Assembly (NCBI GenBank): GCA_964454005.1
Contig: CAYVQE010000001.1
Span: forward strand, 62,001-126,000
DNA length: 64,000 bases
From: CAYVQE01 sp964454005
GTDB taxonomy: Bacteria > Myxococcota > B64-G9
Direction: 5' to 3'
Part shown: positions 17,690-26,059 of the stretch, piece after piece
Numbering within the stretch: position 1 is the first letter of the stretch
Layout of the letters: each line of letters starts with the position of its first letter
Made by a program: the position numbers and the translations under genes
The notes under the pieces: model-generated
The model's database searches: none
What the model was told of the DNA's origin: nothing
The model's input: the letters and a program-made list of their open reading frames with translations, nothing else

Positions 17690-18988
17690 TCAGGTGTTGA
17701 TGACCCGCTGCGCGAAGGCCACCGCGCCACCGAAACCCATGAACGGCTCGGCCCGGGTGGCGTGGAAGTGGGTCGACGGGAAGCCGATCTCGATGAACGC
17801 ACCGGCCCGGCCGCGCTCCCGCTCCATCAGGTTGCGCTCGACGGCCGAGCCGATCACCAGGCCCAGCTCGCCCGCCCGTGCGCCCCGCTCGAGCTTTGCC
17901 GATACCTGCAGCAGGCTCGGGTGCTCGAGGATCTCGAGCCCGGCCGGCACCTCCAGCCCGGCCCGCTCCACGGTCGCTTCGAAGGCCGGCCTGCCCCCCA
18001 GGGTCGCGTCCCGCAGGCCCACCAGCCTGGGCCGCAGGCCCATCTCCAGCAACAGGCAACACAACCCGGCGGCCAGGGGGGTCTCGGCGAACAGGGCGAC
18101 CGGCAGCCCGCGGAACCGGTCCGAAACCTTGGCCAGTTCGGGCCGGGCGTGCTCGATTTGGGCCTGGATGAACCGTTCGAGCCGGGTGGTGTTGTCTATA
18201 CCCGTCGAGCGGGCCACGGCCCGTAGCCAGGCGGCGGTGCCGGACAGCCCAAAGGGCAGATCGACCTCGTGGATGGGCCGCGGGCAGGCCGCGGCCAACG
18301 CTGGGCCGACCGGAGCCATGTAAGGCAGGCGCAGCAGGTGGCCCGATCGGGCGATGCGCAGCAGGTCTGGGTAGGGCCGCCCCGACAGCAGCACCGGACC
18401 CAGTTTGAGGCCGATCCCGTTGAGCAGGAACCGCAGTTGTTGGAGGTTGCCGAGGTGGTCGGCCTCGTAGCGGTCGAAGAAGTAACCCAGCAGCCCGACC
18501 TCGTCGGCCCGGGTCTGCTGTGCGGTCCAGTCGACCTGACCGGCGACGGCGGCCACCAGGCGGGCGAACCCGGCGTACAGGTCGCCGTCGAAGCCCGGCG
18601 TGGCGATCTGGAGGATGGGACAGTCCAGGTCCCGCTCGGCGGATCGGACTGCGCCCGAAAAGTCCTCGCCGGTCATCTCCAGGAAGGTCGAGGTGACCAT
18701 GACCATCACGCCCGGGTCGCGGCGAGCTGCCCAGCTCCTGGCGTAGGGTCCGATCCGGCCGGCCGAGCCCTCGATGAGCGCCCGGTCGCCGACCTCGGTC
18801 CAGCCCTCCCGGCGGTTGGGGTGACGCTGCCAATCATGGTTGGCGATCTGCGAGGCGGCCTTGTACTTGCAGCCCACGCCGGTGTGCATCAGCAGGAAGG
18901 CGTCCGGGATGGCGTGAACGCCCACGCTCACCCCATTCATCAGGCCCAGGTTCTGGGACTTGAGGGAGTAGCGTTCGAGGCTGCTCAT
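17690..18988 (-). CDS. nitrogenase component-1-like protein, one-Cys (beta-type) subunit, pair A
   Basis: A 432-residue protein of the nitrogenase/oxidoreductase component 1 fold. Near the N-terminus it has HTGVGCK with C40, matching the H-G-P-x-G-C element around a P-cluster-type ligand, and HDW near residue 51. The fold repeats (GLLGYFFDRYEADHLGN, VALFAETPLAAGL) and the end EIGFPSTHFH...GFGGAVAFAQRV match the beta-type proteins at 20494 and 35227. Only one conserved Cys is seen, so it should supply one ligand to a cluster shared with the three-Cys partner encoded 13 bases upstream (19002-20429). I chose ATG 18988; upstream codons overlap the partner. The Fe protein follows 86 bases downstream. 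Confidence 0.85.
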   Translation of the reverse strand: MSSLERYSLKSQNLGLMNGVSVGVHAIPDAFLLMHTGVGCKYKAASQIANHDWQRHPNRREGWTEVGDRALIEGSAGRIGPYARSWAARRDPGVMVMVTSTFLEMTGEDFSGAVRSAERDLDCPILQIATPGFDGDLYAGFARLVAAVAGQVDWTAQQTRADEVGLLGYFFDRYEADHLGNLQQLRFLLNGIGLKLGPVLLSGRPYPDLLRIARSGHLLRLPYMAPVGPALAAACPRPIHEVDLPFGLSGTAAWLRAVARSTGIDNTTRLERFIQAQIEHARPELAKVSDRFRGLPVALFAETPLAAGLCCLLLEMGLRPRLVGLRDATLGGRPAFEATVERAGLEVPAGLEILEHPSLLQVSAKLERGARAGELGLVIGSAVERNLMERERGRAGAFIEIGFPSTHFHATRAEPFMGFGGAVAFAQRVINT

Positions 18989-19001
18989 CTCTCCACCCTG
19001 T

Positions 19002-20429
19002 TCATCTGGCAACCACGCTCTGGACGAGCAGCTGGGTGAGGGTCGAGACGTTGTCCTGGATGCCGGCGAAATACGGCCGCAGGCCACGGCTGACGATCAT
19101 CGGGACGCCCGCCTTGGCCGCCTCCTCGCGGCTGTGATCGGCCAGGTAGGCGACGTCGTAGCCGCCGGCCGACAGCTTCTCGGACAGGTTCCAGGGATCG
19201 GGGAACACGTCGAAGGGCAGCTCGCAGCCGACCTCGGCCAGCCTGGCGGCGAACCGATCCAAGGACTTATGCTCGGGCGGGCCCTGCACGAGCAGGGTCA
19301 GGTCCAGGTCCAGCTCGGCCAGGGCGGCCGCGTCTCCGAGGCCCTCGTAGGCGAGCTGATCGGCGCGGTAGTTGTTCAGCATCCGGATGCCCACGGCCAT
19401 GCGCAGGCCTTTGAAACGTTTGGCGAAATTGCCGATCACCACCCGGGCCGCGGCGCGGCGCTCGGCCACCACTGCCTCGAGAGAGGCCGAGCGCCCAAAG
19501 GCCTCGGCGATCAGGCCGTAGAACCGCTCGCTCTGCTCCAGGCCGACCGGCAGGGGGACCTCGACGATCCGCTGGCCCAGCTCCTCCAGACGGCCGGTCA
19601 GGCGCGGGTACAGGCTTTGATCGGCGACCACCGACAGCCGGGCGCCGCCGATGGCCCGCCAGTCGTCCAGGCTGGCCTGGAAGGGGTAGTGGCCGTTGAC
19701 CTCCAGGCCGATGGCCGTGAGGATTTCGAAAGGCTCCGCCCTGCCCCTGATCTGGATCTCGGGCAGGCCGATCAAGTTGAGGCAGGTCTCCGGGTCCAGC
19801 GCCCTGGGCGGCGCCAGCGAGCCCAGCCGGGCGTGCTGTTGTTGACAGTCGGCCAGCTTGCCGCCGGTTCGTCTGAGGCCCTCGGCCACCGGCAGGGTCT
19901 CCCGCAGCCAGGCCGGATCCACGCGGGCCACCGGCGGCAGGCCAGCCAGCTCCTCGAACAGCCAATCCAGCATGTCCGCCTGGCTGCCCAGGTGCAGGCC
20001 GCTGGTGTGCAGGCAGCGGATGGGCAGGCCGCTGGCCTGGGCCACGGCCGCGGCCGTATGCTCGAACCGCTCTCCGAGCATCTCCGTCAGGCAAGTGCCC
20101 AGGACGAAGATCACCTCGGGCCGCCGCCGCGCCGAGAGCAGCTGCTCCAAACAGTCCGCGAGCGCACCGGCGGTGTCGCCGGTGGTCACCTGGCGCTCGT
20201 CCAAGCAGGTGCAGAAGAAGTTGGCCGCCGCCGGCCCCTGGTGCAGGTGGAAGCTGTTGGCGCAGTCGCGCTCGCCGTGAATGACGACCGCGAAGCGCCC
20301 GGCCATGGACATCAGCACCGAGCTGATGCCCGACAGGGTGCAGCAGGGCTGACCCAGACAGCCCCGCAGGCGCTGCTCCTGTTGCTGCCAGAAGGCCTCG
20401 TCGCGTTCGCGGGAGGCGTCGGGACTCAT
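19002..20429 (-). CDS. nitrogenase component-1-like protein, three-Cys (alpha-type) subunit, pair A
   Basis: A 475-residue component-1-like protein. Cysteines in GQPCCTLSG (C29/C30), HGERDCANS (C56) and GTCLTEMLGE (C113) sit at the spacing of the three P-cluster ligands of NifD and the three [4Fe-4S] ligands of BchN. An extra C-x-C occurs in NFFCTCLDE (C73, C75). No motif resembling the FeMo-cofactor Cys/His ligands is evident, and it is shorter than NifD. A TTG at 20507 would extend it but overlaps the previous gene; ATG 20429 with AAGGTG upstream is preferred. With the one-Cys partner downstream it should form a heterotetramer reduced by the Fe protein at 16758. The substrate is unknown. 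Confidence 0.85.
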   Translation of the reverse strand: MSPDASRERDEAFWQQQEQRLRGCLGQPCCTLSGISSVLMSMAGRFAVVIHGERDCANSFHLHQGPAAANFFCTCLDERQVTTGDTAGALADCLEQLLSARRRPEVIFVLGTCLTEMLGERFEHTAAAVAQASGLPIRCLHTSGLHLGSQADMLDWLFEELAGLPPVARVDPAWLRETLPVAEGLRRTGGKLADCQQQHARLGSLAPPRALDPETCLNLIGLPEIQIRGRAEPFEILTAIGLEVNGHYPFQASLDDWRAIGGARLSVVADQSLYPRLTGRLEELGQRIVEVPLPVGLEQSERFYGLIAEAFGRSASLEAVVAERRAAARVVIGNFAKRFKGLRMAVGIRMLNNYRADQLAYEGLGDAAALAELDLDLTLLVQGPPEHKSLDRFAARLAEVGCELPFDVFPDPWNLSEKLSAGGYDVAYLADHSREEAAKAGVPMIVSRGLRPYFAGIQDNVSTLTQLLVQSVVAR

Positions 20430-20493
20430 GGGGTTGGCACCTTGTATACGCTCGGGATCATGGGGTCGACTGTGGTCATGTTCACACCGGGCT

Positions 20494-21819
20494 TCATCGG
20501 GTGTCAAGGCCGGCGCTCGCGGGGAGCACCTGGGCTTGCGCCAGCGCGTTGGCCACCCGGTCCACCAGGCACAAGGTCCCGCTGAGCCCCAGCCAGGGGG
20601 CGTCGAACAGCGCGTGGTGGTGGAAACTGGGGAAGCCGATCTCCAGCCAGGGCAAGTCCAGGCCGGGGGGCCGGCGCAGGATCGACAGGGCCTGGCTGTT
20701 GGTCAGCACCAGGTCCGGCGCAGAGCAGCCGTCGCCGCACAGGATCCGCAGCGCCGCCAGCACGTCCTCGGGCTGCGGGTTGGTCAGCAGGTGGCCTTCC
20801 CGGGGGCGTTCGGAAGCCTCCACGTGGGCCTGGGTGGACCAGTAGATCCGCAGGGGCACCCTGCAGCCCAGCTCGATCATGGCCTGGCCGAGAGCCGCGC
20901 CCAGGTGGGGATCAGCGATGATCACCAGGCGTTTGCCGAACAGGCGTTTGGGCAGGATCCACTCCAGCTTGCGGGCGGCGCCCGCCTGCTCCGCCGCCAA
21001 CCAGGCCTGGGCCGGGTCCGAATGCCCGAGGGCCGCGGCCAGTTGGCCCACGAAGCGGCTGGTCCCTTCGAGGCCCACCGGCAGGTGGCACTCGATCAGA
21101 CGCGCCCCCGTCCGATCGGCCAGGGTGCGGGCCGCCTCTCGTCCGTACGGCAGGGACACCAGGGTGCCGGCCCGGCCAGCGCGCTGGAGTTGCCGGAGGC
21201 CGCCGCCCGCCAGCCAGCAGCCCGCGTACCGCCCGCCGGCCGCCTCCACCAGCCGGGCCAGCTCGCGCAGATTGGCCCCGTGGTCGGCCTCGTTTCTGTC
21301 CATGAGGTAGCCGACGATCCCGACCTCGTCGGCTGCACCCGCCGGTCCATCGAGCGGCAGCTGGCGCGCCAGGGCATCCAGGGTCTGGGCGTAACCGGAG
21401 AGCCAGTCGCTCGTGAGCGAACCGCTGGGCAGGTGGATCACCGGGGTCTGCAGCGGCGGGTCCATTCGCTGCACGATACCGTCGTACTGGCGGCCGGTGA
21501 CGGCCACCGGAGCCATGGCGCTCAGCAGGATCAACTCGCACTCGTCCAGCCGGTCGATGCGCCCCAGCCGGTCTTCGAGGATGCGCGCGTCCCCCACCGC
21601 GGCCCGGTCGGGCGTGCAGTCCGTGTCCGCCACCCGGTGCAGCCCCGAGCTTCGCATCAGATCCGCGTTCCAGTCGTGGTTGCCCTGGATCTGGGTGGTG
21701 CGGAACAGCACGCAGTTTGGCCCGTCGACCACCAACCAGGCGTCCGGGATGGCGTTGACGGCCAGGTTGACGCCGACCTGGTAGGACAGCAGGAAGGGCT
21801 GGTCGAGGCGGCCTTCCAT
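20494..21819 (-). CDS. nitrogenase component-1-like protein, one-Cys (beta-type) subunit, pair B
   Basis: A 441-residue protein clearly related to 17690-18988 and 35227-36516. It has VNAIPDAWLVVDGPNC with C36 at the shared single-Cys position, followed by GNHDW. The fold markers VGIVGYLMDRNEADHGAN and the C-terminal EIGFPSFHHHALFDAPWLGLSG region also match. Its start ATG overlaps the stop of the fused alpha-type gene by one base (TGATG), so the two are translationally coupled and should form a complex. HHH near the C-terminal end is a local oddity not seen in the other two. The start codon is fixed by the overlap. Confidence 0.83.
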   Translation of the reverse strand: MEGRLDQPFLLSYQVGVNLAVNAIPDAWLVVDGPNCVLFRTTQIQGNHDWNADLMRSSGLHRVADTDCTPDRAAVGDARILEDRLGRIDRLDECELILLSAMAPVAVTGRQYDGIVQRMDPPLQTPVIHLPSGSLTSDWLSGYAQTLDALARQLPLDGPAGAADEVGIVGYLMDRNEADHGANLRELARLVEAAGGRYAGCWLAGGGLRQLQRAGRAGTLVSLPYGREAARTLADRTGARLIECHLPVGLEGTSRFVGQLAAALGHSDPAQAWLAAEQAGAARKLEWILPKRLFGKRLVIIADPHLGAALGQAMIELGCRVPLRIYWSTQAHVEASERPREGHLLTNPQPEDVLAALRILCGDGCSAPDLVLTNSQALSILRRPPGLDLPWLEIGFPSFHHHALFDAPWLGLSGTLCLVDRVANALAQAQVLPASAGLDTR

Positions 21820-23939
21820 CAGGGGGCCTCAATGGACGAGAGCAGGCGGCCGTAGCGCCGGTAGAACGGCCAGCGGCACAAGTCGATCAGATCCCGGATC
21901 CCGGCCAGGGCCCCACCCAGGCCCATGCCGAGCATGCCCAGGTGGAACTGGGCCTTGCCGGCCCGGCTGATGCGCTGGTCGAAGAACACCTCCGAGTAGA
22001 CCGCCCCGAACTCGCCGTCCTGCAGCAGTCCGGCCAGCTCTTCCTGGCTGGCGAACCCGTGCAGCCCCAGCCGATCAGGTCGCTCCAGTGCAGCCAACAG
22101 CGATCCCGCGTCGGCCGCATCCGGCCCGTCCAGGATCAGCACGTCCAGACCGAAGCCCATCTCCTCCAGCAGCGGCAAGAGCGCGAAGCCGTACAGCCTG
22201 GCAGGCTGAACCAGCCGCTGGAGGCTGTCGCGGTCGACCACCATGGCCAGGCGATACGCGGCGGCCTCCCGGCGGGCGGCCTCCCAGCGCGGCAGCAGCG
22301 GCTGGCAGGCCTGCGTTTGCCAGCGCTCGGCCAGGCCCGGGTCGCCCAGCGCCTCGGCGGCCGCCCGCACCCAGCGCCGGGTGCCCTCGAAGCCGTAGGG
22401 GCTGGGGGCCGGATGGAGCGGCACGCCCAGATCCGCCAGGAGCTGATCGGCCAGATCCAGCCACGGGCCGTGGGGATAGACCAGCCCCGTGCGGGCGCTG
22501 AGGAAGCCGGTCAGGGCCTCGACCCCGAACTCGGGCAGCAGGCAGGCGATGGAACCGACCCCGGCGGCGCCGAGTTGGTCGATCAGCTCTTGTCGGCCGG
22601 GCCCCGGGGGAGTGCCCACCAGTGCCAGCTCCGTCGCCTCCATCCCCTGGGCTCCCCGGTCCAGGGAGGCGCAGGTCTGATCCACCAGGTCCCGGTAGAC
22701 TTCGTCCGGGGAGTCCAGGTCGGTGTTCATCGACAGGATGGGGACGCCGCTTTCGCGCCGGGCCCGGGCGACGGTCGAAGCCACATCGTCGCCTATGATT
22801 TTCGGCAGGCAGGTGTTGTTCAGGCACACCAGCCGAACTCCGGGCGCCGCGGCAGCCTGCGCGAGAGCCCGCTCCAGCTTGGACGTGCCGCCCTGGATGG
22901 TGTCCTGCTCCACCAGTCCGGTGAAGAAGCCTCGCTGGTCCGGCCCACCCTGGGCCGCCGACTCGGGCCAGGGCAGGTTGGCGAAGCCGACCAGGGGCGT
23001 GAAGGTGTGCGGCTCGACGGTCATGCACTCCGTCTCGCCGTGAACCACGAATGCGATCGGGTCGGTGAACCGCAACGAGCACAGGCCTGCCCGTTCGACC
23101 TCGAAGTCCGAGAAGAACTGGTGCCATTGGAGGGGGTTGCCCCAGCGGGTAGTGGACACCGGGGCGTCCCCGAACTCCCCTTCCGGCTGCCCAGGCCGTC
23201 CGTCCGGGCCCTCCGGCTGGGTCTCGGCCGGGTCGTCGTTGGGCGCGGCGATCGGCGGAGCCAACCGCAGCCGGGGATGGACGGCCCGGCTGAGCAGGAA
23301 GCCCAGAAACCGCTCGACCTGGTGGGTCAGCAGGCGGCGCTGGGCCTCGGTGCGCGGGTCCTTCAGCCGCAGCAGGTGGAATACGTGGTTGCTGACCAGA
23401 GCCTCGGGCGGCGGGTCCTGGCGGGCGGCCCGCACCTCGAAGACCAGTTCGCCGCGGGGGCCGCCGAAGGTCAGCCGGAAGGCCTCGGGATGCGGCTGGA
23501 AGGAGTCCTGAAAGCAGTAGTCGAACCAGCGGGTCTGGCCGCGGCCGAACCGACCGGCCAGCAGGCGGTCGACCACCCGTTCGTCGAAGACCAGCTCCGA
23601 CAGGTCGCGGTTGTACCAGCCCAGCAGAAGAGCGCTCGGTCCGGCCAGGGCGGCCTGCAGGACGGCGCTCACCCGGTCCTCGATCACCCCGGCGGGACCG
23701 GCCGGTGGGATGCGATCGCCGGAGAAGACGAGGTGCGGGGACCCGTCGGGTTCTCCCCCGCCTTCCGGCAACCAGTCCAGTCGCAACCCACCGCCTTTGT
23801 CCGTGAGGTCCATGTACAGGCTACCGTCGATTCGGGGCACGGCCCGCTGGCAGCCCCAGCCGGTTTCCTCGCGGCGCAGCGCCGAGTGGATCCGGCGCCC
23901 CAGATCCTCGAAAACCGCACCTGCGTCCAGGCTGTCCAC
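21819..23939 (-). CDS. fusion: unknown N-terminal domain plus nitrogenase component-1-like three-Cys subunit, pair B
   Basis: A 706-residue two-part protein. Residues 1 to about 230 form a domain I do not recognise, with a WYNRDLSEL segment and mixed alpha/beta character and no cluster motif. A Pro/Glu/Asp-rich linker (about 231-262) leads to a component-1-like domain whose cysteines C287 (GLCSLR), C305 (HGETECM) and C377 (NNTCLPK) repeat the three-ligand pattern of the alpha-type subunits. It is the first gene of the minus-strand operon and its stop overlaps the start of its one-Cys partner. The N-terminal domain could bind substrate or a carrier; that is conjecture. Length far exceeds usual BchN/NifD-like proteins because of the fusion. 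Confidence 0.82.
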   Translation of the reverse strand: MDSLDAGAVFEDLGRRIHSALRREETGWGCQRAVPRIDGSLYMDLTDKGGGLRLDWLPEGGGEPDGSPHLVFSGDRIPPAGPAGVIEDRVSAVLQAALAGPSALLLGWYNRDLSELVFDERVVDRLLAGRFGRGQTRWFDYCFQDSFQPHPEAFRLTFGGPRGELVFEVRAARQDPPPEALVSNHVFHLLRLKDPRTEAQRRLLTHQVERFLGFLLSRAVHPRLRLAPPIAAPNDDPAETQPEGPDGRPGQPEGEFGDAPVSTTRWGNPLQWHQFFSDFEVERAGLCSLRFTDPIAFVVHGETECMTVEPHTFTPLVGFANLPWPESAAQGGPDQRGFFTGLVEQDTIQGGTSKLERALAQAAAAPGVRLVCLNNTCLPKIIGDDVASTVARARRESGVPILSMNTDLDSPDEVYRDLVDQTCASLDRGAQGMEATELALVGTPPGPGRQELIDQLGAAGVGSIACLLPEFGVEALTGFLSARTGLVYPHGPWLDLADQLLADLGVPLHPAPSPYGFEGTRRWVRAAAEALGDPGLAERWQTQACQPLLPRWEAARREAAAYRLAMVVDRDSLQRLVQPARLYGFALLPLLEEMGFGLDVLILDGPDAADAGSLLAALERPDRLGLHGFASQEELAGLLQDGEFGAVYSEVFFDQRISRAGKAQFHLGMLGMGLGGALAGIRDLIDLCRWPFYRRYGRLLSSIEAP

Positions 23940-23980
23940 GCGTCCTCCCGCGTTGCAGCTTCCAGTTCGGCCATAGTATC

Positions 23981-24373
23981 ATGGGTAGCGCCGTGCGGGC
24001 AGGCTCGGAAGCGCATTTGGAGCGATGGATGGCGAGCTGGGCAAAGCTGGAGGCGGACTTCGAGTGGCGCGCACCGCTGGTGGTGCTCGGCGCCGGTCTG
24101 GCCCGCCGGATGGGCCCCGGGCACGCGGGTCGCTCCAAGGTCCTGCTGCCCATCCGCCCGAAAGAGCCCGGCGGCCGCCTGCTCGACGGCATCGTTGGAG
24201 CCTGGTTGCCCTGGGCCAGCGAGCTGATCCTGGTGGTCCGGCAGCTCGACGCCGACGGTCGCGTCAGCTACAGCGCGGAGCAGATGCGGCGGGTGTTCCA
24301 GGCCTACCTGGACCTGTGGCGGCTGTGCCGGGATCACGACGATCGCGAGGCGCCGGGGGCGGACCCGCTTTGA
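23981..24373 (+). pseudogene. chimeric relic: sugar-nucleotidyltransferase 5' end joined to radical SAM 3' end
   Basis: The open frame of 130 codons (probable ATG at 24029) starts like the nucleotidyltransferase at 29052: APLVVLGAGLARRMGPG...GRSK, then LDGIVGAW...WASELILV. From residue about 88 it switches in frame to the C-terminal tail of a radical SAM protein (LDADGRVSYSAEQMRR...). That tail is encoded in the 154-bp direct repeat found again at 28846-28999. Neither part is complete: the nucleotidyltransferase loses about 170 residues and the radical SAM part has no SAM motif. This is best read as a recombination scar, not a working gene. Confidence 0.8.
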
Positions 24374-24397
24374 CAGTCCGCAAGGTGGAGCTTTAGC
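24244..24397 (+). repeat. 154-bp direct repeat, copy 1
   Basis: Matches 28846-28999 over 154 bases with one difference (ggaccc here, ggatcc in copy 2), at a constant offset of 4602. It contains the 3' end of a radical SAM gene with its TGA stop and 24 bases beyond. Copy 1 is followed at once by the left end of the IS1634-type element; copy 2 is followed by the intact nucleotidyltransferase region. Its near identity shows a recent duplication. Confidence 0.93.
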
Positions 24398-24399
24398 CG

Positions 24400-26056
24400 G
24401 AAGTTCCCCTGCCCGCAAGACGGACTTCTCCAATGATTACTCGGGGATTGATCTGGAACGAAATTTCCGGTTCTGGCTACACCGAGATCTGATCGATCAA
24501 CTCGAGAGCGCGATGCTGCTTCTCGTTGGGCTTGGTGTCCATTTTGAAAGGAGGAGACGCATCGCTCTCGCCCTGGCACCTGCAGAAGTCGCGGGTGATC
24601 GTGCTCATGTGATGAAGCAGTGTCCGAAAGGAGTGCACTGCGCTTTCATCGTCTAGTCGCTTGCTGTGCACCTTTCCCAGAGCGCTCTTTGAGCGTTTGG
24701 ACGGCGCGACCGTGTCGCGGGTTTTCTTGCCTTCTTGATCTTCGTCAGCGAACAGCAGCGGACGCCAAGCCTCGAGCATGTGCCACTGTACGTAGTACGT
24801 CAGCATCGACAGGAAGATGTGCGCCCGTACCCGATCCTCGGTGCGATGTCGGATCGGCCGCAACAGCAGATCGATGCTTGTTAGCGTCCGGATGGCGCGC
24901 TCTACGTTGGTGAGGTTCTTGTAGCTGCGCACCGTCTCGTCGGCGTCCATCCGGTCGGCGGGAAGGCTGGTGCGGATGATGTAGATCCCGTCGAGTACGG
25001 CCTCTGCAGCGCAGATCTTCGACAGCTCCCGCATCGTCGCTTCCAGCATCGATTCGCGCTTGTGGGCACGCTTGCGGATGCCGCTGGTCTCTAGCGCCGT
25101 GATCCAGTCGAAGCCTTCTGCTTCTCGTAGTTCATCGATCTGCCTTTGCGAGATCATCCCACGGTCGCCGACCAACACAACACGCTCGATACCAAAGTCC
25201 TCGTGCACACGGCGGGCCCGCGGCAGCAAGGTTTTCGTGTCGCCGGTGTTGCCCTCCAAGACCGACACGGCAACCGGACAGCCCCGCCGGTCGGCCACCA
25301 AGCCATAGTTGACTTGAAGCGTGTTGCGCTTCCTGTCCCGGCTCTTGCCCATCCTGGACAACGGACAGGCCACGCCCTCGAAATAGCTTGAGGAAAGATC
25401 GTAGAGCACCAGGTCGTCGTTTTCGAAGTGTCGTCGGGCCAGCTTCCTCTCGATACGCTTCTGTCGCGCGAGCAACCAGTCCATCGCCTCGTAGATGTCG
25501 TCTTCGTCCGCGTCTTCTACGCCGAGCTGTTCTGGCAAGGTCGTATCCCCCCACCAGCGAGTCATCGCCAACTTGCTGTCCGCTTGGCCGATGCGTGCGG
25601 CGATTGCGGCCATGATGATGTCGCGCTCCTTGCAGCGTTTGGCGGAGATGACCTTGTCTAGCCCCAACCTGTTGATGGCCCTGAGTACGGATTGGATGTG
25701 CCCGTGGTGCTTCGACTCCACCTTCTCGAAAAGCGCGTCGACGGGGGCCAATTTTTCGCCCTTGAGCAGGAGGCCCAGGGCTTCTACCTGTTCTTCGGGC
25801 CAGTCGGACAGGTTGGCGAGCGTTCGCTTCTTGATCTTCTTGCCGCCCCGCCATCCTTCACGAAGCAGGATGGCGAGCCGTGAATTCCGATTGGGCACTT
25901 TTTCGAGGTACATGGGAACTATAAAGCAAATTGCACCTACTTTGTCGCGCAAATTTTTAGTTTTACATGGGAGCGCAATCAATGCGCGAAATCACCCATT
26001 CCTCAGTGAATTCGACTGGTTGCCAGCATTGAAGGCCTTGGTCTTCCGGGAACTTC
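24400..26056 (-). mobile_element. IS1634-type insertion sequence
   Basis: A segment of about 1.66 kb with lower GC than its surroundings and one transposase gene. Candidate terminal inverted repeats are GAAGTTCCC at 24400-24408 and GGGAACTTC at 26048-26056. Imperfect matching continues inward (CTTC and AATG elements in both ends). AGCC stands just outside both ends (24395-24398 with one extra base, and 26057-26060), a possible short target duplication. The right end touches the stop codon of the radical SAM gene at 26060. Exact ends are uncertain by a few bases. Confidence 0.7.
24477..25913 (-). CDS. IS1634 family (IS4-like DDE) transposase
   Basis: A 478-residue DDE transposase from the ATG at 25913 (MYLEKVPN); an ATG at 25982 would add 23 unconserved residues. 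LVLYDLSSSYFEG is a first acidic catalytic region. VVLVGDRGM is a second region with a characteristic GDRGM. The later part with YKNLTNVERAIRTLTSIDL and RPIRHRTEDRVRAHIFLSMLTYYVQWHM is typical of the IS1634/IS4 group. The frame is intact, so the element may still be active. Codon use is less GC-biased than that of adjacent genes, as expected for a recent arrival. Confidence 0.88.
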   Translation of the reverse strand: MYLEKVPNRNSRLAILLREGWRGGKKIKKRTLANLSDWPEEQVEALGLLLKGEKLAPVDALFEKVESKHHGHIQSVLRAINRLGLDKVISAKRCKERDIIMAAIAARIGQADSKLAMTRWWGDTTLPEQLGVEDADEDDIYEAMDWLLARQKRIERKLARRHFENDDLVLYDLSSSYFEGVACPLSRMGKSRDRKRNTLQVNYGLVADRRGCPVAVSVLEGNTGDTKTLLPRARRVHEDFGIERVVLVGDRGMISQRQIDELREAEGFDWITALETSGIRKRAHKRESMLEATMRELSKICAAEAVLDGIYIIRTSLPADRMDADETVRSYKNLTNVERAIRTLTSIDLLLRPIRHRTEDRVRAHIFLSMLTYYVQWHMLEAWRPLLFADEDQEGKKTRDTVAPSKRSKSALGKVHSKRLDDESAVHSFRTLLHHMSTITRDFCRCQGESDASPPFKMDTKPNEKQHRALELIDQISV

Positions 26057-26059
26057 AGC

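Noticed and set aside
16758..23939. True nitrogenase (nifHDK) locus
   Set aside because: The component-1-like proteins show no FeMo-cofactor ligand pair and their cores are short, each has a three-plus-one Cys pattern, and there are no nifE, nifN, nifB or other assembly genes in the window.
16758..23939. Dark protochlorophyllide or chlorophyllide reductase (bchLNB, bchXYZ)
   Set aside because: The Cys pattern is similar but no other chlorophyll or tetrapyrrole gene is present, there are three diverged pairs, and the radical SAM company is not that of chlorophyll loci.
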